DNA from: Clostridiaceae bacterium
Lineage (GTDB): Bacteria; Bacillota_I; Bacilli_A; Erysipelotrichales; Coprobacillaceae
NCBI GenBank assembly: GCA_902363625.1
Contig: CABJAS010000010.1
Coordinates: 1-64,000 of the forward strand
Length of the DNA: 64,000 nucleotides
Reading direction: 5' to 3'
Below, piece after piece: positions 7,815 to 16,248 of this stretch (the first letter of the stretch is position 1; every line of letters begins with the position of its first letter). The notes below the pieces were generated by a model that made no database searches, was not told the origin of the DNA, and saw only the letters and a program-made list of their open reading frames with translations. A program made the position numbers and the translations under genes.

Positions 7815-9104
7815 ATGTCAACTATTATACGTATAGAAGCAATGGAAGTTATAGATTCTCGTGGGAATCCCACAATTGAGGTTGTTGTAGAAACGAAATC
7901 CGGAGCAATCGGATGTGCGATCGTTCCCTCAGGTGCCTCTACAGGAAAATTTGAGGCGCATGAACTGCGTGATGAAAATGAAAAACGCTACTTAGGTAAA
8001 GGTGTTTTAAAAGCTGTTAAAAATGTTAACGAAACCATCAGCAAACATCTATTAGGAAAAGATGTTACTAAACAAAAAGAAATAGATGAAGCTTTAATCG
8101 AATTAGATGGAAGCAAAAACAAAGTGAAGCTGGGGGCTAATGCCATTCTCGGTGTTTCATTAGCAGTAAGCAAGGCGGCTGCTAATTACTATTTCATGCC
8201 GTATCATCAATATATCGGCGGGATCAATGGTTATGTATTGCCTACGCCAATGATGAATATTATTAATGGCGGAATGCACGCTGCAAACAGCATCGATTTC
8301 CAAGAATTTATGATTGTGCCTACCGGTGCTAAAACATTCAAGGAAGCATTACGTCAAAGCATTGAAGTTTTCCATCATTTGAAAGCTATTCTGAAAAGTA
8401 AAAATCATGTCACTGCGACTGGGGATGAGGGTGGATTTGCGCCTAACCTTTCCAGCAACAAAGAAGCGATTGAATTGATTGTCGAAGCTATCAAAGCGGC
8501 AAACTATGAGCCGGGAAAAGACTTCTATATTGCCCTTGATGTTGCCAGCAGTGAATTTTATGAGGATGGAACTTATCATTTAACAGGTGAACACCGTACT
8601 TTAAGTTCTATCGAATTAATTGACTATTACAAGGAATTAATTAAGGATTATCCTATTATTTCTATTGAAGATGGCTTAGACCAAGAAGATGAAGCCGGAT
8701 GGAAAGAGTTAACCAAACAATTAGGAGATAAAGTTCAGCTGGTTGGCGATGACTTATTTGTTACTAACCAAGAACGCTTACAGCATGGCATCGATGAACA
8801 TATCGCAAACTCAATCCTGATTAAGCCAAATCAAATCGGAACTTTATCCGAAACAATTGAGACGATTATGCTAGCTAAGAAAAATGGCTATACCACTATT
8901 ATGAGTCACCGTTCCGGAGAAAGTGAAGATACCACAATCGCTTCACTAGCTGTCGGTTTAAACACGATGCAGATTAAAACCGGATCACTTTCACGAAGTG
9001 AGCGTATCGCTAAATATAATGAACTGCTTAGAATTGAACATTATTTAGGTGATCGTGCCATCTATTTAGGAATGGGCGCTTATCAAATAAAATCCAACAA
9101 ATAA
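7815..9104 (+). CDS. eno: Enolase
   Basis: Converts 2-phosphoglycerate to phosphoenolpyruvate in glycolysis; cytosolic, Mg-dependent. 429 residues, full length. Seen: the N-terminal [12 protein letters not shown] and [15 protein letters not shown] loops, [21 protein letters not shown], the metal ligands in [20 protein letters not shown] and [10 protein letters not shown], and the signature [14 protein letters not shown] with the catalytic Lys, followed by [13 protein letters not shown]. The gene stands alone here, away from pfkA and pyk at 43-45 kb. The site GAGAGGAGAAAC precedes the ATG. A terminator overlaps its stop codon. Confidence 0.98.
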   Translation: MSTIIRIEAMEVIDSRGNPTIEVVVETKSGAIGCAIVPSGASTGKFEAHELRDENEKRYLGKGVLKAVKNVNETISKHLLGKDVTKQKEIDEALIELDGSKNKVKLGANAILGVSLAVSKAAANYYFMPYHQYIGGINGYVLPTPMMNIINGGMHAANSIDFQEFMIVPTGAKTFKEALRQSIEVFHHLKAILKSKNHVTATGDEGGFAPNLSSNKEAIELIVEAIKAANYEPGKDFYIALDVASSEFYEDGTYHLTGEHRTLSSIELIDYYKELIKDYPIISIEDGLDQEDEAGWKELTKQLGDKVQLVGDDLFVTNQERLQHGIDEHIANSILIKPNQIGTLSETIETIMLAKKNGYTTIMSHRSGESEDTTIASLAVGLNTMQIKTGSLSRSERIAKYNELLRIEHYLGDRAIYLGMGAYQIKSNK

Positions 9105-9118
9105 GTTGGATTTTTTTT
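9092..9118 (+). terminator. Terminator of eno
   Basis: ATCCAAC-AAATAA-GTTGGAT followed by seven T; the stop codon lies in the loop. The right arm also offers TTGGAT as a -35 for the next gene, whose TATAAT is at 9128-9133. Confidence 0.9.
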
Positions 9119-9157
9119 CATTTTCATTATAATAGTATCCATAAGGGAGAGAGAGCT

Positions 9158-10027
9158 ATGGAAAAAAGAATTACCGGACACACAGAACTGATGGCATTGA
9201 TTGCCAAACCTATCCGTCACAGCATTTCGCCTGCACTGCAAAATGCCGGATTTAGAAAATTAGGGTTGGATTATGCGTATCTTGCCTTTGAGATTGATGA
9301 GGAAGATCTCGAAAATACCCTCTTAGGATTAAAAGCGATGAAAGTACGTGGGTGCAATGTATCCATGCCCTATAAAACAGCGGTCATTCCTTACTTAGAT
9401 CATTTATCGCCGGCTGCCAAACTGATTGGTGCAGTCAATACGATTGTCAATGATCACGGTATTTTAACCGGTCATATTACCGATGGAACAGGCTTGATGT
9501 CCGCATTAAAAGATGCAGGTGAGAATCCGATCGGAAAAAAAATGGTGATCGTAGGATGCGGCGGAGCAGCAACTGCCATTGCCATTCAAGCCGCAATGGA
9601 TGGTGTAAAAGAACTTATTATCTATAATAAAAAAGATCGTTTCTTTCCAAATGCCCTAGAAACGGCTAAAAAGATTACGAACAATACTCAGGCAAAGGTA
9701 ACGGTTAAAGATTTAGATGATTTAGAAACCTTGAAAGCCGATATGCATAGCAGTCAATATTTCATAAATGCAACTAATGTTGGAATGGCACCGATGGATG
9801 GGATCACTTATATTCCGGATCTGAGCTATTTCACACCGGAATTATTTGTTGTGGATATTATCTACAATCCGCAAAAAACGAAATTATTAGAGATGGCAGA
9901 AGCTGCCGGATGCAAGTTTATGAACGGGCTCAATATGCTGCTGTGGCAGGGAGCGGCTTCATTCAAACTCTGGACCGGTCAGGACATGCCGATTGACTAC
10001 GTCAAAGAAGAAATTGGCTTCAAATAA
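9158..10027 (+). CDS. Shikimate/quinate dehydrogenase, YdiB type
   Basis: Reduces 3-dehydroshikimate to shikimate, or works with quinate, using NAD(P)H. 289 residues, with residue-level likeness to E. coli YdiB: LMALIAKPIRHSISPALQN (substrate Ser pair), the catalytic Lys in SMPYK, AVNTIVND, TDGTGLMSAL with the catalytic Asp, the GCGGAATA dinucleotide loop, NKKDRFFP as in YdiB, and LLWQGAASFKLWTGQDMP at the end. YdiB enzymes accept both NAD and NADP and both substrates, unlike AroE. No other aromatic pathway gene is nearby, which favours a catabolic or accessory role. Confidence 0.85.
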   Translation: MEKRITGHTELMALIAKPIRHSISPALQNAGFRKLGLDYAYLAFEIDEEDLENTLLGLKAMKVRGCNVSMPYKTAVIPYLDHLSPAAKLIGAVNTIVNDHGILTGHITDGTGLMSALKDAGENPIGKKMVIVGCGGAATAIAIQAAMDGVKELIIYNKKDRFFPNALETAKKITNNTQAKVTVKDLDDLETLKADMHSSQYFINATNVGMAPMDGITYIPDLSYFTPELFVVDIIYNPQKTKLLEMAEAAGCKFMNGLNMLLWQGAASFKLWTGQDMPIDYVKEEIGFK

Positions 10028-10031
10028 AAAA

Positions 10032-10066
10032 ACACGCTCACTGATTTAATGTGAGTGTGCTTTTTA
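10032..10066. terminator. Bidirectional terminator
   Basis: CACGCTCAC...GTGAGTGTG stem with A-run on one side and T-run on the other, shared by the dehydrogenase gene and the convergent HU gene. Confidence 0.85.
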
Positions 10067-10067
10067 T

Positions 10068-10358
10068 TTATTTATTATTTACTGCGTCTTTTAATGCTTT
10101 AGAAGATTTAAATTTTACAGAGTTGCTAGCTGCAAACGTCATTTTTTGTTTAGTTAAAGGGTTGATTCCTTCTCTTGCTTCACGATGAGCTAATTCGAAT
10201 TTACCAAAACCATAGATATCTACAGTTCCTTTATCTTCTAAAGTTGTTTTAATTTCATCAAATACCGCATTCACGATAGCTTCTGATTGTTTTTTGTTTA
10301 ATTCGCATTTTTCTGCAATTTTTTCAGCTAGTGCTTTTTTGTTTAAAACATTACTCAT
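10068..10358 (-). CDS. hup: HU-type nucleoid DNA-binding protein
   Basis: About 96 residues, the standard HU length. It bends and compacts DNA as a dimer. Seen: NKKALAEKIAEK helix, SEAIVNAVFDEI, VDIYGFGKFELAHREAREGINPLT (beta-arm with the conserved Arg and Pro), and the C-terminal FKSSKALKDAVN. The longer open frame upstream has no support: ATG 10358 follows AAGGAGGAAATTTAAT. A TATACT with TG (10395-10400, minus) is the likely -10. Single gene. Confidence 0.95.
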   Translation of the reverse strand: MSNVLNKKALAEKIAEKCELNKKQSEAIVNAVFDEIKTTLEDKGTVDIYGFGKFELAHREAREGINPLTKQKMTFAASNSVKFKSSKALKDAVNNK

Positions 10359-10513
10359 TATTAAATTTCCTCCTTGTAAAATATTTACAAAAACAGTATA
10401 CCACAATTCATTAATAAATGTCTTTGTATAATAAAAAAATTGATATTTCTTGCTCTATTTTTACTGATTTATTATATTTCTTACAGTTTCCCCATAAAAA
10501 GCACGAAATCCCC

Positions 10514-11065
10514 TCATTTTTCACGTTTCTTTTCAATTCCTATGATGTAGGGACAGTCTGTTTTATTCTCCATTTTAAAAGTAAAGCACTCATAATAATA
10601 GGTATCCAGTGATTGAATATAAGAAGAGAAATAATGGCTTTCTAATGCTCCTTGCTCATGTCCGGGATACAACACCAGAATCAATACCCCTTTTCTTTCA
10701 AGCAGCTTTAAAGCTTTTTCTACAGCTTCCTGACTTGTTTTTAAAAGGGTTGTCTCTTCTTTATTATTTCCGGGCAGATAACCAAAATTAAACACTCCTA
10801 CTTTAAACCTTGATATATATCGGTCAGCATGTTCATGTCCATCTAAAATCAATTCAACATTTTCAATCCCTTCCCAAGAAAGTTTAGCCTCAGTATTCTT
10901 TAATGCCTGCTCTAAAACATCAAAAGCATAGACTTTTCCATGGGGTGTATGCTTGGCTAAAAAGAGTGTGTCAAAGCCATTTCCCATCGTAAAATCAACA
11001 GCGGTATCTCCATCTTTTAGATATTCTTTCATAAACAGCTGTGCATAATCAACGATCCTTTTCAT
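10514..11065 (-). CDS. mnmM: MnmM/YtqB-type SAM-dependent tRNA methyltransferase
   Basis: Class I methyltransferase of the PF06962 family; the B. subtilis member YtqB (MnmM) completes methylation of the wobble uridine side chain in certain tRNAs. 183 residues. The SAM site is VDFTMGNGFDTLFLA near residue 25, then VYAFDVLEQAL (ribose-binding Asp). FNFGYLPGNNKEETT and VLILVLYPGHEQGALE are hallmark motifs of the family. Start ATG 11065 has GGAGGG; the GTG further upstream is within that site. It is transcribed alone. Confidence 0.85.
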   Translation of the reverse strand: MKRIVDYAQLFMKEYLKDGDTAVDFTMGNGFDTLFLAKHTPHGKVYAFDVLEQALKNTEAKLSWEGIENVELILDGHEHADRYISRFKVGVFNFGYLPGNNKEETTLLKTSQEAVEKALKLLERKGVLILVLYPGHEQGALESHYFSSYIQSLDTYYYECFTFKMENKTDCPYIIGIEKKREK

Positions 11066-11127
11066 TATGATCCCTCCCACTTGATCATAATCCTTTTTTT
11101 ACCTCATGTAAAGAATCTCAAAAAAGA

Positions 11128-11156
11128 TTGAGAGCAAATAGATTTCAGCGTAAAAT
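11128..11156 (+). promoter_or_regulatory. Sigma-A promoter of the radical SAM gene
   Basis: TTGAGA (11128-11133), 17 bp, TAAAAT (11151-11156), then a short leader to AGGAGG. Confidence 0.65.
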
Positions 11157-11178
11157 AAAGGCATAGGAGGAATTAAAA

Positions 11179-11823
11179 ATGACCATTTTATACACTTTAT
11201 ATAATAATAGCTATATCGATATTGCGCATATCCAAAATAAAAAAGACATCAGTTTTTATATCAATCTCACAAACCGCTGTCCCTGTGAATGCACATTTTG
11301 TCTAAGACAAACAAAAGAAATGATGAAAGATAATTCCCTTTGGCTAAAAAAAGAACCCACAACTAAAGAAGTGATAGAGGAGCTGTCCAATTATGATCTT
11401 ACATTATTTAAAGAATGTGTCTTTTGTGGTTTCGGAGAACCTACTGAACGCTTGGATGATCTACTGGATATTGCCGCTTACTTAAAACAAACTTGTACGA
11501 AATTATCTATTCGAATCAACACCAATGGATTATCCAATCTGATATATGAAACAGATATTACACCTCGCTTAAAGGGATTGATTGACACTGTATCGATCAG
11601 TTTAAATGCGCCGACGGCTAAAGAATATTTAAAACTCACACGTAGCCGCTTTGGAATAGCTTCTTTTGAAGGTATGCTGGACTTTGCCGTCAAATGCAAA
11701 CGCTATGTTCCCCACGTTATTATGACGGTGGTTGATATTATCGGTGAAGAAAAGATCAGCCAGTGTCAGAGTATTGCAGATCGTCTCGGTCTCTATTTGA
11801 GAGTTCGTCCTTTTGAAGAATAA
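11179..11823 (+). CDS. TatD-associated-type radical SAM protein
   Basis: 214-residue radical SAM enzyme. The cluster motif CPCECTFC (CxxxCxxC) is at about 34-41, followed by GFGEPTERLDD (SAM-binding GGE-like motif), IRINTNGLSN and VSISLNAPTAKEYL. The pattern NLTNRCPCECTFCLRQ and the short length fit the small radical SAM group often encoded beside TatD nucleases; no tatD is present here. The reaction is unknown. It has its own promoter and AGGAGG site. Confidence 0.75.
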   Translation: MTILYTLYNNSYIDIAHIQNKKDISFYINLTNRCPCECTFCLRQTKEMMKDNSLWLKKEPTTKEVIEELSNYDLTLFKECVFCGFGEPTERLDDLLDIAAYLKQTCTKLSIRINTNGLSNLIYETDITPRLKGLIDTVSISLNAPTAKEYLKLTRSRFGIASFEGMLDFAVKCKRYVPHVIMTVVDIIGEEKISQCQSIADRLGLYLRVRPFEE

Positions 11824-11851
11824 ATCAAAAGATTTTCAAGATTTGCACATT

Positions 11852-11882
11852 TTGAATGACTTTTTATAAGCTATGCTAAAAT
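11852..11882 (+). promoter_or_regulatory. Candidate promoter of the RpiR gene
   Basis: Extended -10 TGCTAAAAT ends at 11882; a TTGAAT at 11852-11857 is 19 bp away, longer than ideal, so the extended -10 probably carries it. Confidence 0.45.
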
Positions 11883-11907
11883 GGTACTGTCATAAAGGAG
11901 AGTTTTT

Positions 11908-12720
11908 ATGAGAATTGCATTCTATCAATTAGTCTTATTTATTAACACAGCAACACAGCATGACGTTTATTATGATGCCGCCAAGGTCATTCTAAAAAAC
12001 ATTCGTCAAATACCCCACTGCTCGATCACAGATGTTGCAGAAATGTGTTATGTTTCACCGGCAACAATCAGCCGTTTATGTCGTAAACTGAACTTTGAAT
12101 CCTTCATCGATTTTAAAACGACTGTTTGTCTTTCAATCGAACAATTTAACAATGTGTACGAAAATATCTACTTTCCAAATTCAAAAAGTTTAACGACGAC
12201 ACTAGATAATGGCAAAGAGATTTTAAAAGCACACCACGATAGTGTCATTCATACGATTGATCGTGTTTATGAAACAATTGATGCTCGTCAAATCAACCAA
12301 TTAGTCGATTTGATTCATGATTCAAGTCGGATTATTTTTCTAGGCTATTATTATTCCCAAAATACAACTATGCAGCTGCAAATTGAGTTAGCCTATTTAG
12401 GAAAAGAGTGTTTCGGCTTGTTTGATGAAAAAGGTCAGCTCGAAATCCTGCAAGAGGCAACAGAGAATGATTTGGTTATCTTAAGCTCAATGACAGGTAA
12501 ATTCATCCAACAAAGCAGCGAGGTTATTCGCTTATTTAAAAACACCAAAGCACATAAGGTGATTATTACTCAAAATGTAGAAGAAACTCTTAAAGATCAA
12601 TACGATCTTTTCATCAATCTCGGAGGTCCGAAAGATTCCTTGATTTCAAAATTCTCATTAACTTATTTATTTGAAATCATTGAGATGTTTTATCATATTA
12701 AATATACACAGACACACTAA
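11908..12720 (+). CDS. MurR/RpiR-family transcriptional regulator
   Basis: 270 residues: an N-terminal HTH_6 domain (ITDVAEMCYVSPATISRLCRKLNFESFIDFK, about 36-70) and a C-terminal SIS sugar-phosphate-binding domain (IIFLGYYYSQNTT..., LVILSSMTGKFIQQSSEVI). Proteins of this type sense phosphosugars such as MurNAc-6-P. The likely targets are sugar-use operons elsewhere; none adjoins. A second member of the family at 15.4 kb is broken. The first residues (AFYQLVLFINTATQHDVYYDAAKVIL) parallel those of the broken copy, which shows they are paralogues. Confidence 0.88.
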   Translation: MRIAFYQLVLFINTATQHDVYYDAAKVILKNIRQIPHCSITDVAEMCYVSPATISRLCRKLNFESFIDFKTTVCLSIEQFNNVYENIYFPNSKSLTTTLDNGKEILKAHHDSVIHTIDRVYETIDARQINQLVDLIHDSSRIIFLGYYYSQNTTMQLQIELAYLGKECFGLFDEKGQLEILQEATENDLVILSSMTGKFIQQSSEVIRLFKNTKAHKVIITQNVEETLKDQYDLFINLGGPKDSLISKFSLTYLFEIIEMFYHIKYTQTH

Positions 12721-12744
12721 AGCGAGGAACCCCCTCGCTTTTTA
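12719..12744 (+). terminator. Terminator of the RpiR gene
   Basis: AAAGCGAGG-AACCC-CCTCGCTTTTT, overlapping the stop codon. Confidence 0.9.
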
Positions 12745-12822
12745 TAATATATTTTCCTGTTATTTAGCTTCCTGCCGCTCTCATTATTTGATTTCGTTAT
12801 CTTCACAATAATAAGATTATAC

Positions 12823-12848
12823 AAAAAGAACATGAAAATTCATGTTCT
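12823..12848 (-). terminator. Terminator of the DUF2461 operon
   Basis: Minus-strand stem GAACATGA/TTCATGTTC followed by TTTTTG, just behind the DUF2461 stop. Confidence 0.85.
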
Positions 12849-12855
12849 CATACGT

Positions 12856-13539
12856 TTAACGTTCCGGCATCGTAAAGTCTTTCAAAGCAGTGTTCAGATA
12901 TGTATTAAATGGCACCATTGCTTTAAAAATTTCAACTGCGTCATTGATAAAACGATCACTGTCTGACATCTCAATATCCTGTACAGGATATTCTAAATAC
13001 CAGCATTTATTTTTTAAATACTCTGCCACCGGACTTTCTTTATCATAGCCCTTAGGCACATTTTTAAGCTGTGTTCCCATCACAGTAAAGTGTTTTTGAA
13101 ACGATTCTTCTGCAATCAGTTTTAAGAAAGCCTCACTATTTGATGATAAATAGTCGCGCATCAGCGTTGTTGCCTGAGTGAACATATCGGCAAACAGACC
13201 ACCTCCTAAAAAAGTGCGATCCTGCGGCTGCAAATAAACAAAATAGCCAACCGGTATCGGCAATTTCCCTTTAGAAGAGATATGAGCGCGAAACACAGGA
13301 TTATATGGGGATTTATCATGACTGAAACGTGTATCTCTCACCATTTTAAAGGTCAGATCTTTTGGTTGAAAAGGCAGTACTGAATCATCGAATTCACCAA
13401 TTCTCAAAATCAGTTCTTGGATCAGGTTTTCAAATTCTTTTTCTGCCTCTAAGCGTTCTTTTTTATGGGCATGATACCACTCTTTATTATTGTTTTGTTC
13501 AAGTTCCGTTAAAAAATTTAATATTTTTTGCATTTCCAC
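12856..13539 (-). CDS. DUF2461 family protein
   Basis: 227 residues of the DUF2461/TIGR02453 family, whose biochemical role is not known. Characteristic stretches: NNNKEWYHAHKKERLEAEKEFENLI, FKMVRDTRFSHDKSPYNPVF, GYFVYLQPQDRTFLGGGLFA. The start is GTG 13539, ten bases after TTAGGAGG; the next ATG is too far from that site. The ribosome binding site contains the stop codon of the sigma-factor gene, so the two are translationally coupled. Confidence 0.8.
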   Translation of the reverse strand: MEMQKILNFLTELEQNNNKEWYHAHKKERLEAEKEFENLIQELILRIGEFDDSVLPFQPKDLTFKMVRDTRFSHDKSPYNPVFRAHISSKGKLPIPVGYFVYLQPQDRTFLGGGLFADMFTQATTLMRDYLSSNSEAFLKLIAEESFQKHFTVMGTQLKNVPKGYDKESPVAEYLKNKCWYLEYPVQDIEMSDSDRFINDAVEIFKAMVPFNTYLNTALKDFTMPER

Positions 13540-13553
13540 TTTATTATTTCCTC

Positions 13554-14390
13554 CTAATAGTGTTGAACATCTTTCAATTGCTTTGACTGCAATAACTGCT
13601 CTAAAAAATGTTTAATTTCAAGCGATGATCGGTATTTAGGCAATTCATCAAATACAGTAGAAAGCTCCTCTATTTCTTCCATTGATTCCATGCAGCTGGT
13701 TAAAACAGCATGATCTAATTGTTTTAAGCCTTTAAATTCCAGCTTTTCAGGATGTAAACGATGCTGCTTCAACGCATAGCCAACTCTTTTTTCACAATTG
13801 CAATATCCGCCTGAGAGCCCACAATGTTCACTCAAGAATGCTGCCATTTTCCTTCTTGCTCTTGATAATTTCTGGCGATAGTTGGCAGGAGTCATTCCTA
13901 AAATCTCACCTGCCATTTTACTGTCAACCCCAAACATTGTTCCCAGTATAAAGATACAGCGTGTTTGTGCATCTAAACATTGAAGCATCACATTCGTACA
14001 AGACATCTTCAGCTCTTCTGCCAATACTAGCTTATCGACTCCCATAAATAAATCTTCATTAGAATCGATAAATCCCGCTCTGATATCGTTGGCATAAAAA
14101 TCAAAATCCAAAGGATGCTGTGCAAACATTGATTTTTTATAATCAATAAGATAATTAGTTGCTATGCGATATACCCAGGTTTTAAACTGACTTTCTTGTC
14201 TGAATGTACTTAAACTTGTCATAATTTTGACTAAAATATCCTGTGTGGCATCTTCCGCATCAGCAACAGATCCTAACATTCTCAATGAAAGATTGAAAAC
14301 AAAATCTCTTATATCGATTAAAATATATTCCAATGCTTCACGATCTCCTTCAATAGCTTTTGCTGCCCATTTTTCCATGTTGTTGTCCAT
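13554..14390 (-). CDS. ECF-like RNA polymerase sigma factor with C-terminal extension
   Basis: 278 residues. Region 2 spans about 20-95 (SLRMLGSVADAEDATQDILVKIM, FKTWVYRIATNYLID) and region 4 about 130-190 (DSKMAGEILGMTPANYRQKLSRARRKMAAFL). An additional 85 residues at the C-terminus carry a CNC motif (GYCNCEKRVGYAL) and a helical tail, unlike classical short ECF factors. No anti-sigma gene adjoins, so the tail may control activity, perhaps through metal or redox binding at the Cys residues (inference). The start follows AAAGGAG. An ECF-type promoter lies immediately upstream. Confidence 0.82.
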   Translation of the reverse strand: MDNNMEKWAAKAIEGDREALEYILIDIRDFVFNLSLRMLGSVADAEDATQDILVKIMTSLSTFRQESQFKTWVYRIATNYLIDYKKSMFAQHPLDFDFYANDIRAGFIDSNEDLFMGVDKLVLAEELKMSCTNVMLQCLDAQTRCIFILGTMFGVDSKMAGEILGMTPANYRQKLSRARRKMAAFLSEHCGLSGGYCNCEKRVGYALKQHRLHPEKLEFKGLKQLDHAVLTSCMESMEEIEELSTVFDELPKYRSSLEIKHFLEQLLQSKQLKDVQHY

Positions 14391-14413
14391 TATTTTTCTC
14401 CTTTCAACTATTA

Positions 14414-14439
14414 GACGATAAAATAACTGTTTTGTGACA
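14414..14439 (-). promoter_or_regulatory. ECF-type promoter, likely autoregulatory
   Basis: The minus strand reads TGTCAC (14434-14439), exactly 16 bp, then CGTC (14414-14417). ECF sigma factors typically use TGAAAC/TGTAAC-N16-CGT(C/A). The site is immediately upstream of the sigma gene with a short leader to AAAGGAG, so positive autoregulation is likely. Two -35 bases deviate from consensus at most. Confidence 0.5.
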
Positions 14440-14449
14440 CCAAAATTGA

Positions 14450-14478
14450 AAAAAAAACGATAAAATAATTTTATCGTT
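14450..14478 (-). terminator. Terminator of the HD hydrolase gene
   Basis: Minus-strand AACGATAAAA-TTA-TTTTATCGTT followed by nine T. Confidence 0.9.
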
Positions 14479-14479
14479 C

Positions 14480-15259
14480 CTATTTAGTGACACTGCGCCA
14501 AACAATATAGCGATTGCAATGCTTTTTAATGAGTTCCATCTTTTTCCTTGTATAGTCCAATTGATAATCAATGCGATCAATATTTTTTGTTATATAATCC
14601 ATCTCAATCAAACATTTAAAGCTGCTTCTAAAATTCAAATCAAAAATAAAGGCAATCCATGAAGCCCACATATCAATATTCGTTTTTCTTTCTTCTGCTA
14701 TGATCGGCTGACTGCATAAAATCTGATCATAAATCCGATCCGTTATTTTTTGCTGGGATAGCTCTTCCATGCTGATATCAAATAAGGTTTCAATATCCTC
14801 AGTGTTTTTCACTCTGAAATTATCCAGCTTATCGGCATCACGAAGCAATTTTATATGCAGAATCTCTCTTTTGTTTCCTTGCTCCTCAATTTTATACAAT
14901 GAATGCTGCTCGATTGCCTTTTTGATGATTTCGTCATATTGGTTATCTTCAATAAAATCACGTATATGTTCTTCTTTAAACAAATAGTCACTGGCTAGTT
15001 TTGCGTGAGATACATTATTATCATTAAAACTGTTGAATTGTCTGATTTGTTCAAATCGCCCAATATCATGAAGCAATGCAATGAGTTTAGCCAACTGAAT
15101 ATCTTCTTCCCCTAGTTTTTCCTCTTCGGCAATTCTTTGAGCATATGCGACCACGCCATAAGTATGAATCCATTTCAGCCGAATTTTATTATCACTTAGA
15201 TCATATTGTGCGACATACTTTTCAAATGCCGCTTTCGCACTTTCGTAATCAATCATCAT
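14480..15259 (-). CDS. HD-domain phosphohydrolase
   Basis: 259 residues. An HD metal-dependent phosphohydrolase domain covers about 25-160: His in LKWIHTYGVVAYA, the HD pair in IALLHDIGRFEQ, then FNSFNDNNVSHAKLASDYL and the Asp in LRDADKLDNFRV. The C-terminal 90 residues are helical. The substrate (nucleotide or other phosphate ester) is not evident. Encoded alone; the start has GTGAGGG. Either of two adjacent ATGs could be used. Confidence 0.8.
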   Translation of the reverse strand: MMIDYESAKAAFEKYVAQYDLSDNKIRLKWIHTYGVVAYAQRIAEEEKLGEEDIQLAKLIALLHDIGRFEQIRQFNSFNDNNVSHAKLASDYLFKEEHIRDFIEDNQYDEIIKKAIEQHSLYKIEEQGNKREILHIKLLRDADKLDNFRVKNTEDIETLFDISMEELSQQKITDRIYDQILCSQPIIAEERKTNIDMWASWIAFIFDLNFRSSFKCLIEMDYITKNIDRIDYQLDYTRKKMELIKKHCNRYIVWRSVTK

Positions 15260-15334
15260 TTTTCCCTCACTTTAGACATATTTTATCATACCTCTTCGCT
15301 TTTGACAAACAGATCGTAAGCGCTGTCAGAGCAT

Positions 15335-15363
15335 TTTACTTTTAGATAAGGTTTTGATACAAT
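15335..15363 (+). promoter_or_regulatory. Promoter of the RpiR pseudogene
   Basis: TTTACT (15335-15340), 17 bp, TACAAT (15358-15363), followed by GAGGTGAT. Still intact, so the broken gene may be transcribed. Confidence 0.55.
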
Positions 15364-15382
15364 CTTATTAGAGGTGATTAAA

Positions 15383-16138
15383 ATGGATAAACGCTGTACC
15401 CCCGTTTATTTTAAACTCGTTGATTTCTTAGCAGACTGCCGCCATCATGATGCAAACTATGATATCGCTAAAACACTTATCGAGCTGATACAGGATTTTC
15501 CTGATATCTACATTGAGCAGATAGCCTCCAGAGCACACACCAGTGTGTCTACAGTGACTAAATTTTGTAAACGTCTAGGTTATCTAAGTTTTAAATCTTT
15601 AAAAGAAGATATCCTGCCTTATGTCGATCAGTCTACTGATATTCAAACGACTGTCGATTCTTTTATTGAAAAAGATCATTGTCTGACCCAAGACTTTTTT
15701 AAATGGATAGATTTTGCTGATCTTACTATGAAATTAAAGCAGATTATACGACATAAGCCGATTGTGATCTTAAATTCCAGCTACAGCGATCCTGCCAGCA
15801 ACCATTTGCGTTCTATCTTTGAAGTACATCATTATCCCACCTATCTTTTAAATCGGGATGTAGATGACTCGATTCTATTCGATCTTATTAAACAGCAGGG
15901 AGTTGTCCTGATTGTATCCTTAACCGGTCGTTGGCTTACTCAGCATCAAAACACTTTAAAGCAACTGTAAGAGAATCATATTACTTACTATATCATAAGT
16001 GCTGACACCTCTATAGATCCAAAACATCTGATCGCATTACCGAATGTCTCCTCTTTATTTCATTCTTACTATCATTCCAGCCGTTATTTGAATCTGTTAA
16101 CGATCACTATTGAAATTGCCCTGAATCATCTGGATTAA
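15383..16138 (+). pseudogene. MurR/RpiR-family regulator with an in-frame stop
   Basis: The reading frame encodes an HTH_6 domain (IYIEQIASRAHTSVSTVTKFCKRLGYLSFKSLK) and the first half of a SIS domain, then meets TAA at 15968-15970 after VSLTGRWLTQHQNTLKQL. The same frame continues for 55 more codons (ENHITYYIISADTSIDPKHL ... IEIALNHLD) to TAA 16136-16138. These align with the C-terminal part of the intact paralogue at 11908. One substitution therefore removed roughly the last quarter. ATG 15383 is preferred to the GTG in its ribosome binding site. The shortened product might still bind DNA. Confidence 0.8.
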
Positions 16139-16184
16139 ATAAATTTAAATAAAACAAATTCATTGATTATGACAGATATACATT

Positions 16185-16212
16185 TTGCATTATCAACGGT
16201 TTTATGTATAAT
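16185..16212 (+). promoter_or_regulatory. Promoter of the ABC-F gene
   Basis: TTGCAT (16185-16190), 16 bp, TATAAT (16207-16212). The leader before the ATG is about 30 nt and holds TTGAGGAT. Confidence 0.65.
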
Positions 16213-16248
16213 AGTAATATTGAAAACAAAGAGAATTGAGGATAAACA

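Noticed and set aside
10359..10406. N-terminal extension of HU
   Set aside because: It translates the promoter and ribosome binding site; HU starts at ATG 10358 by family length.
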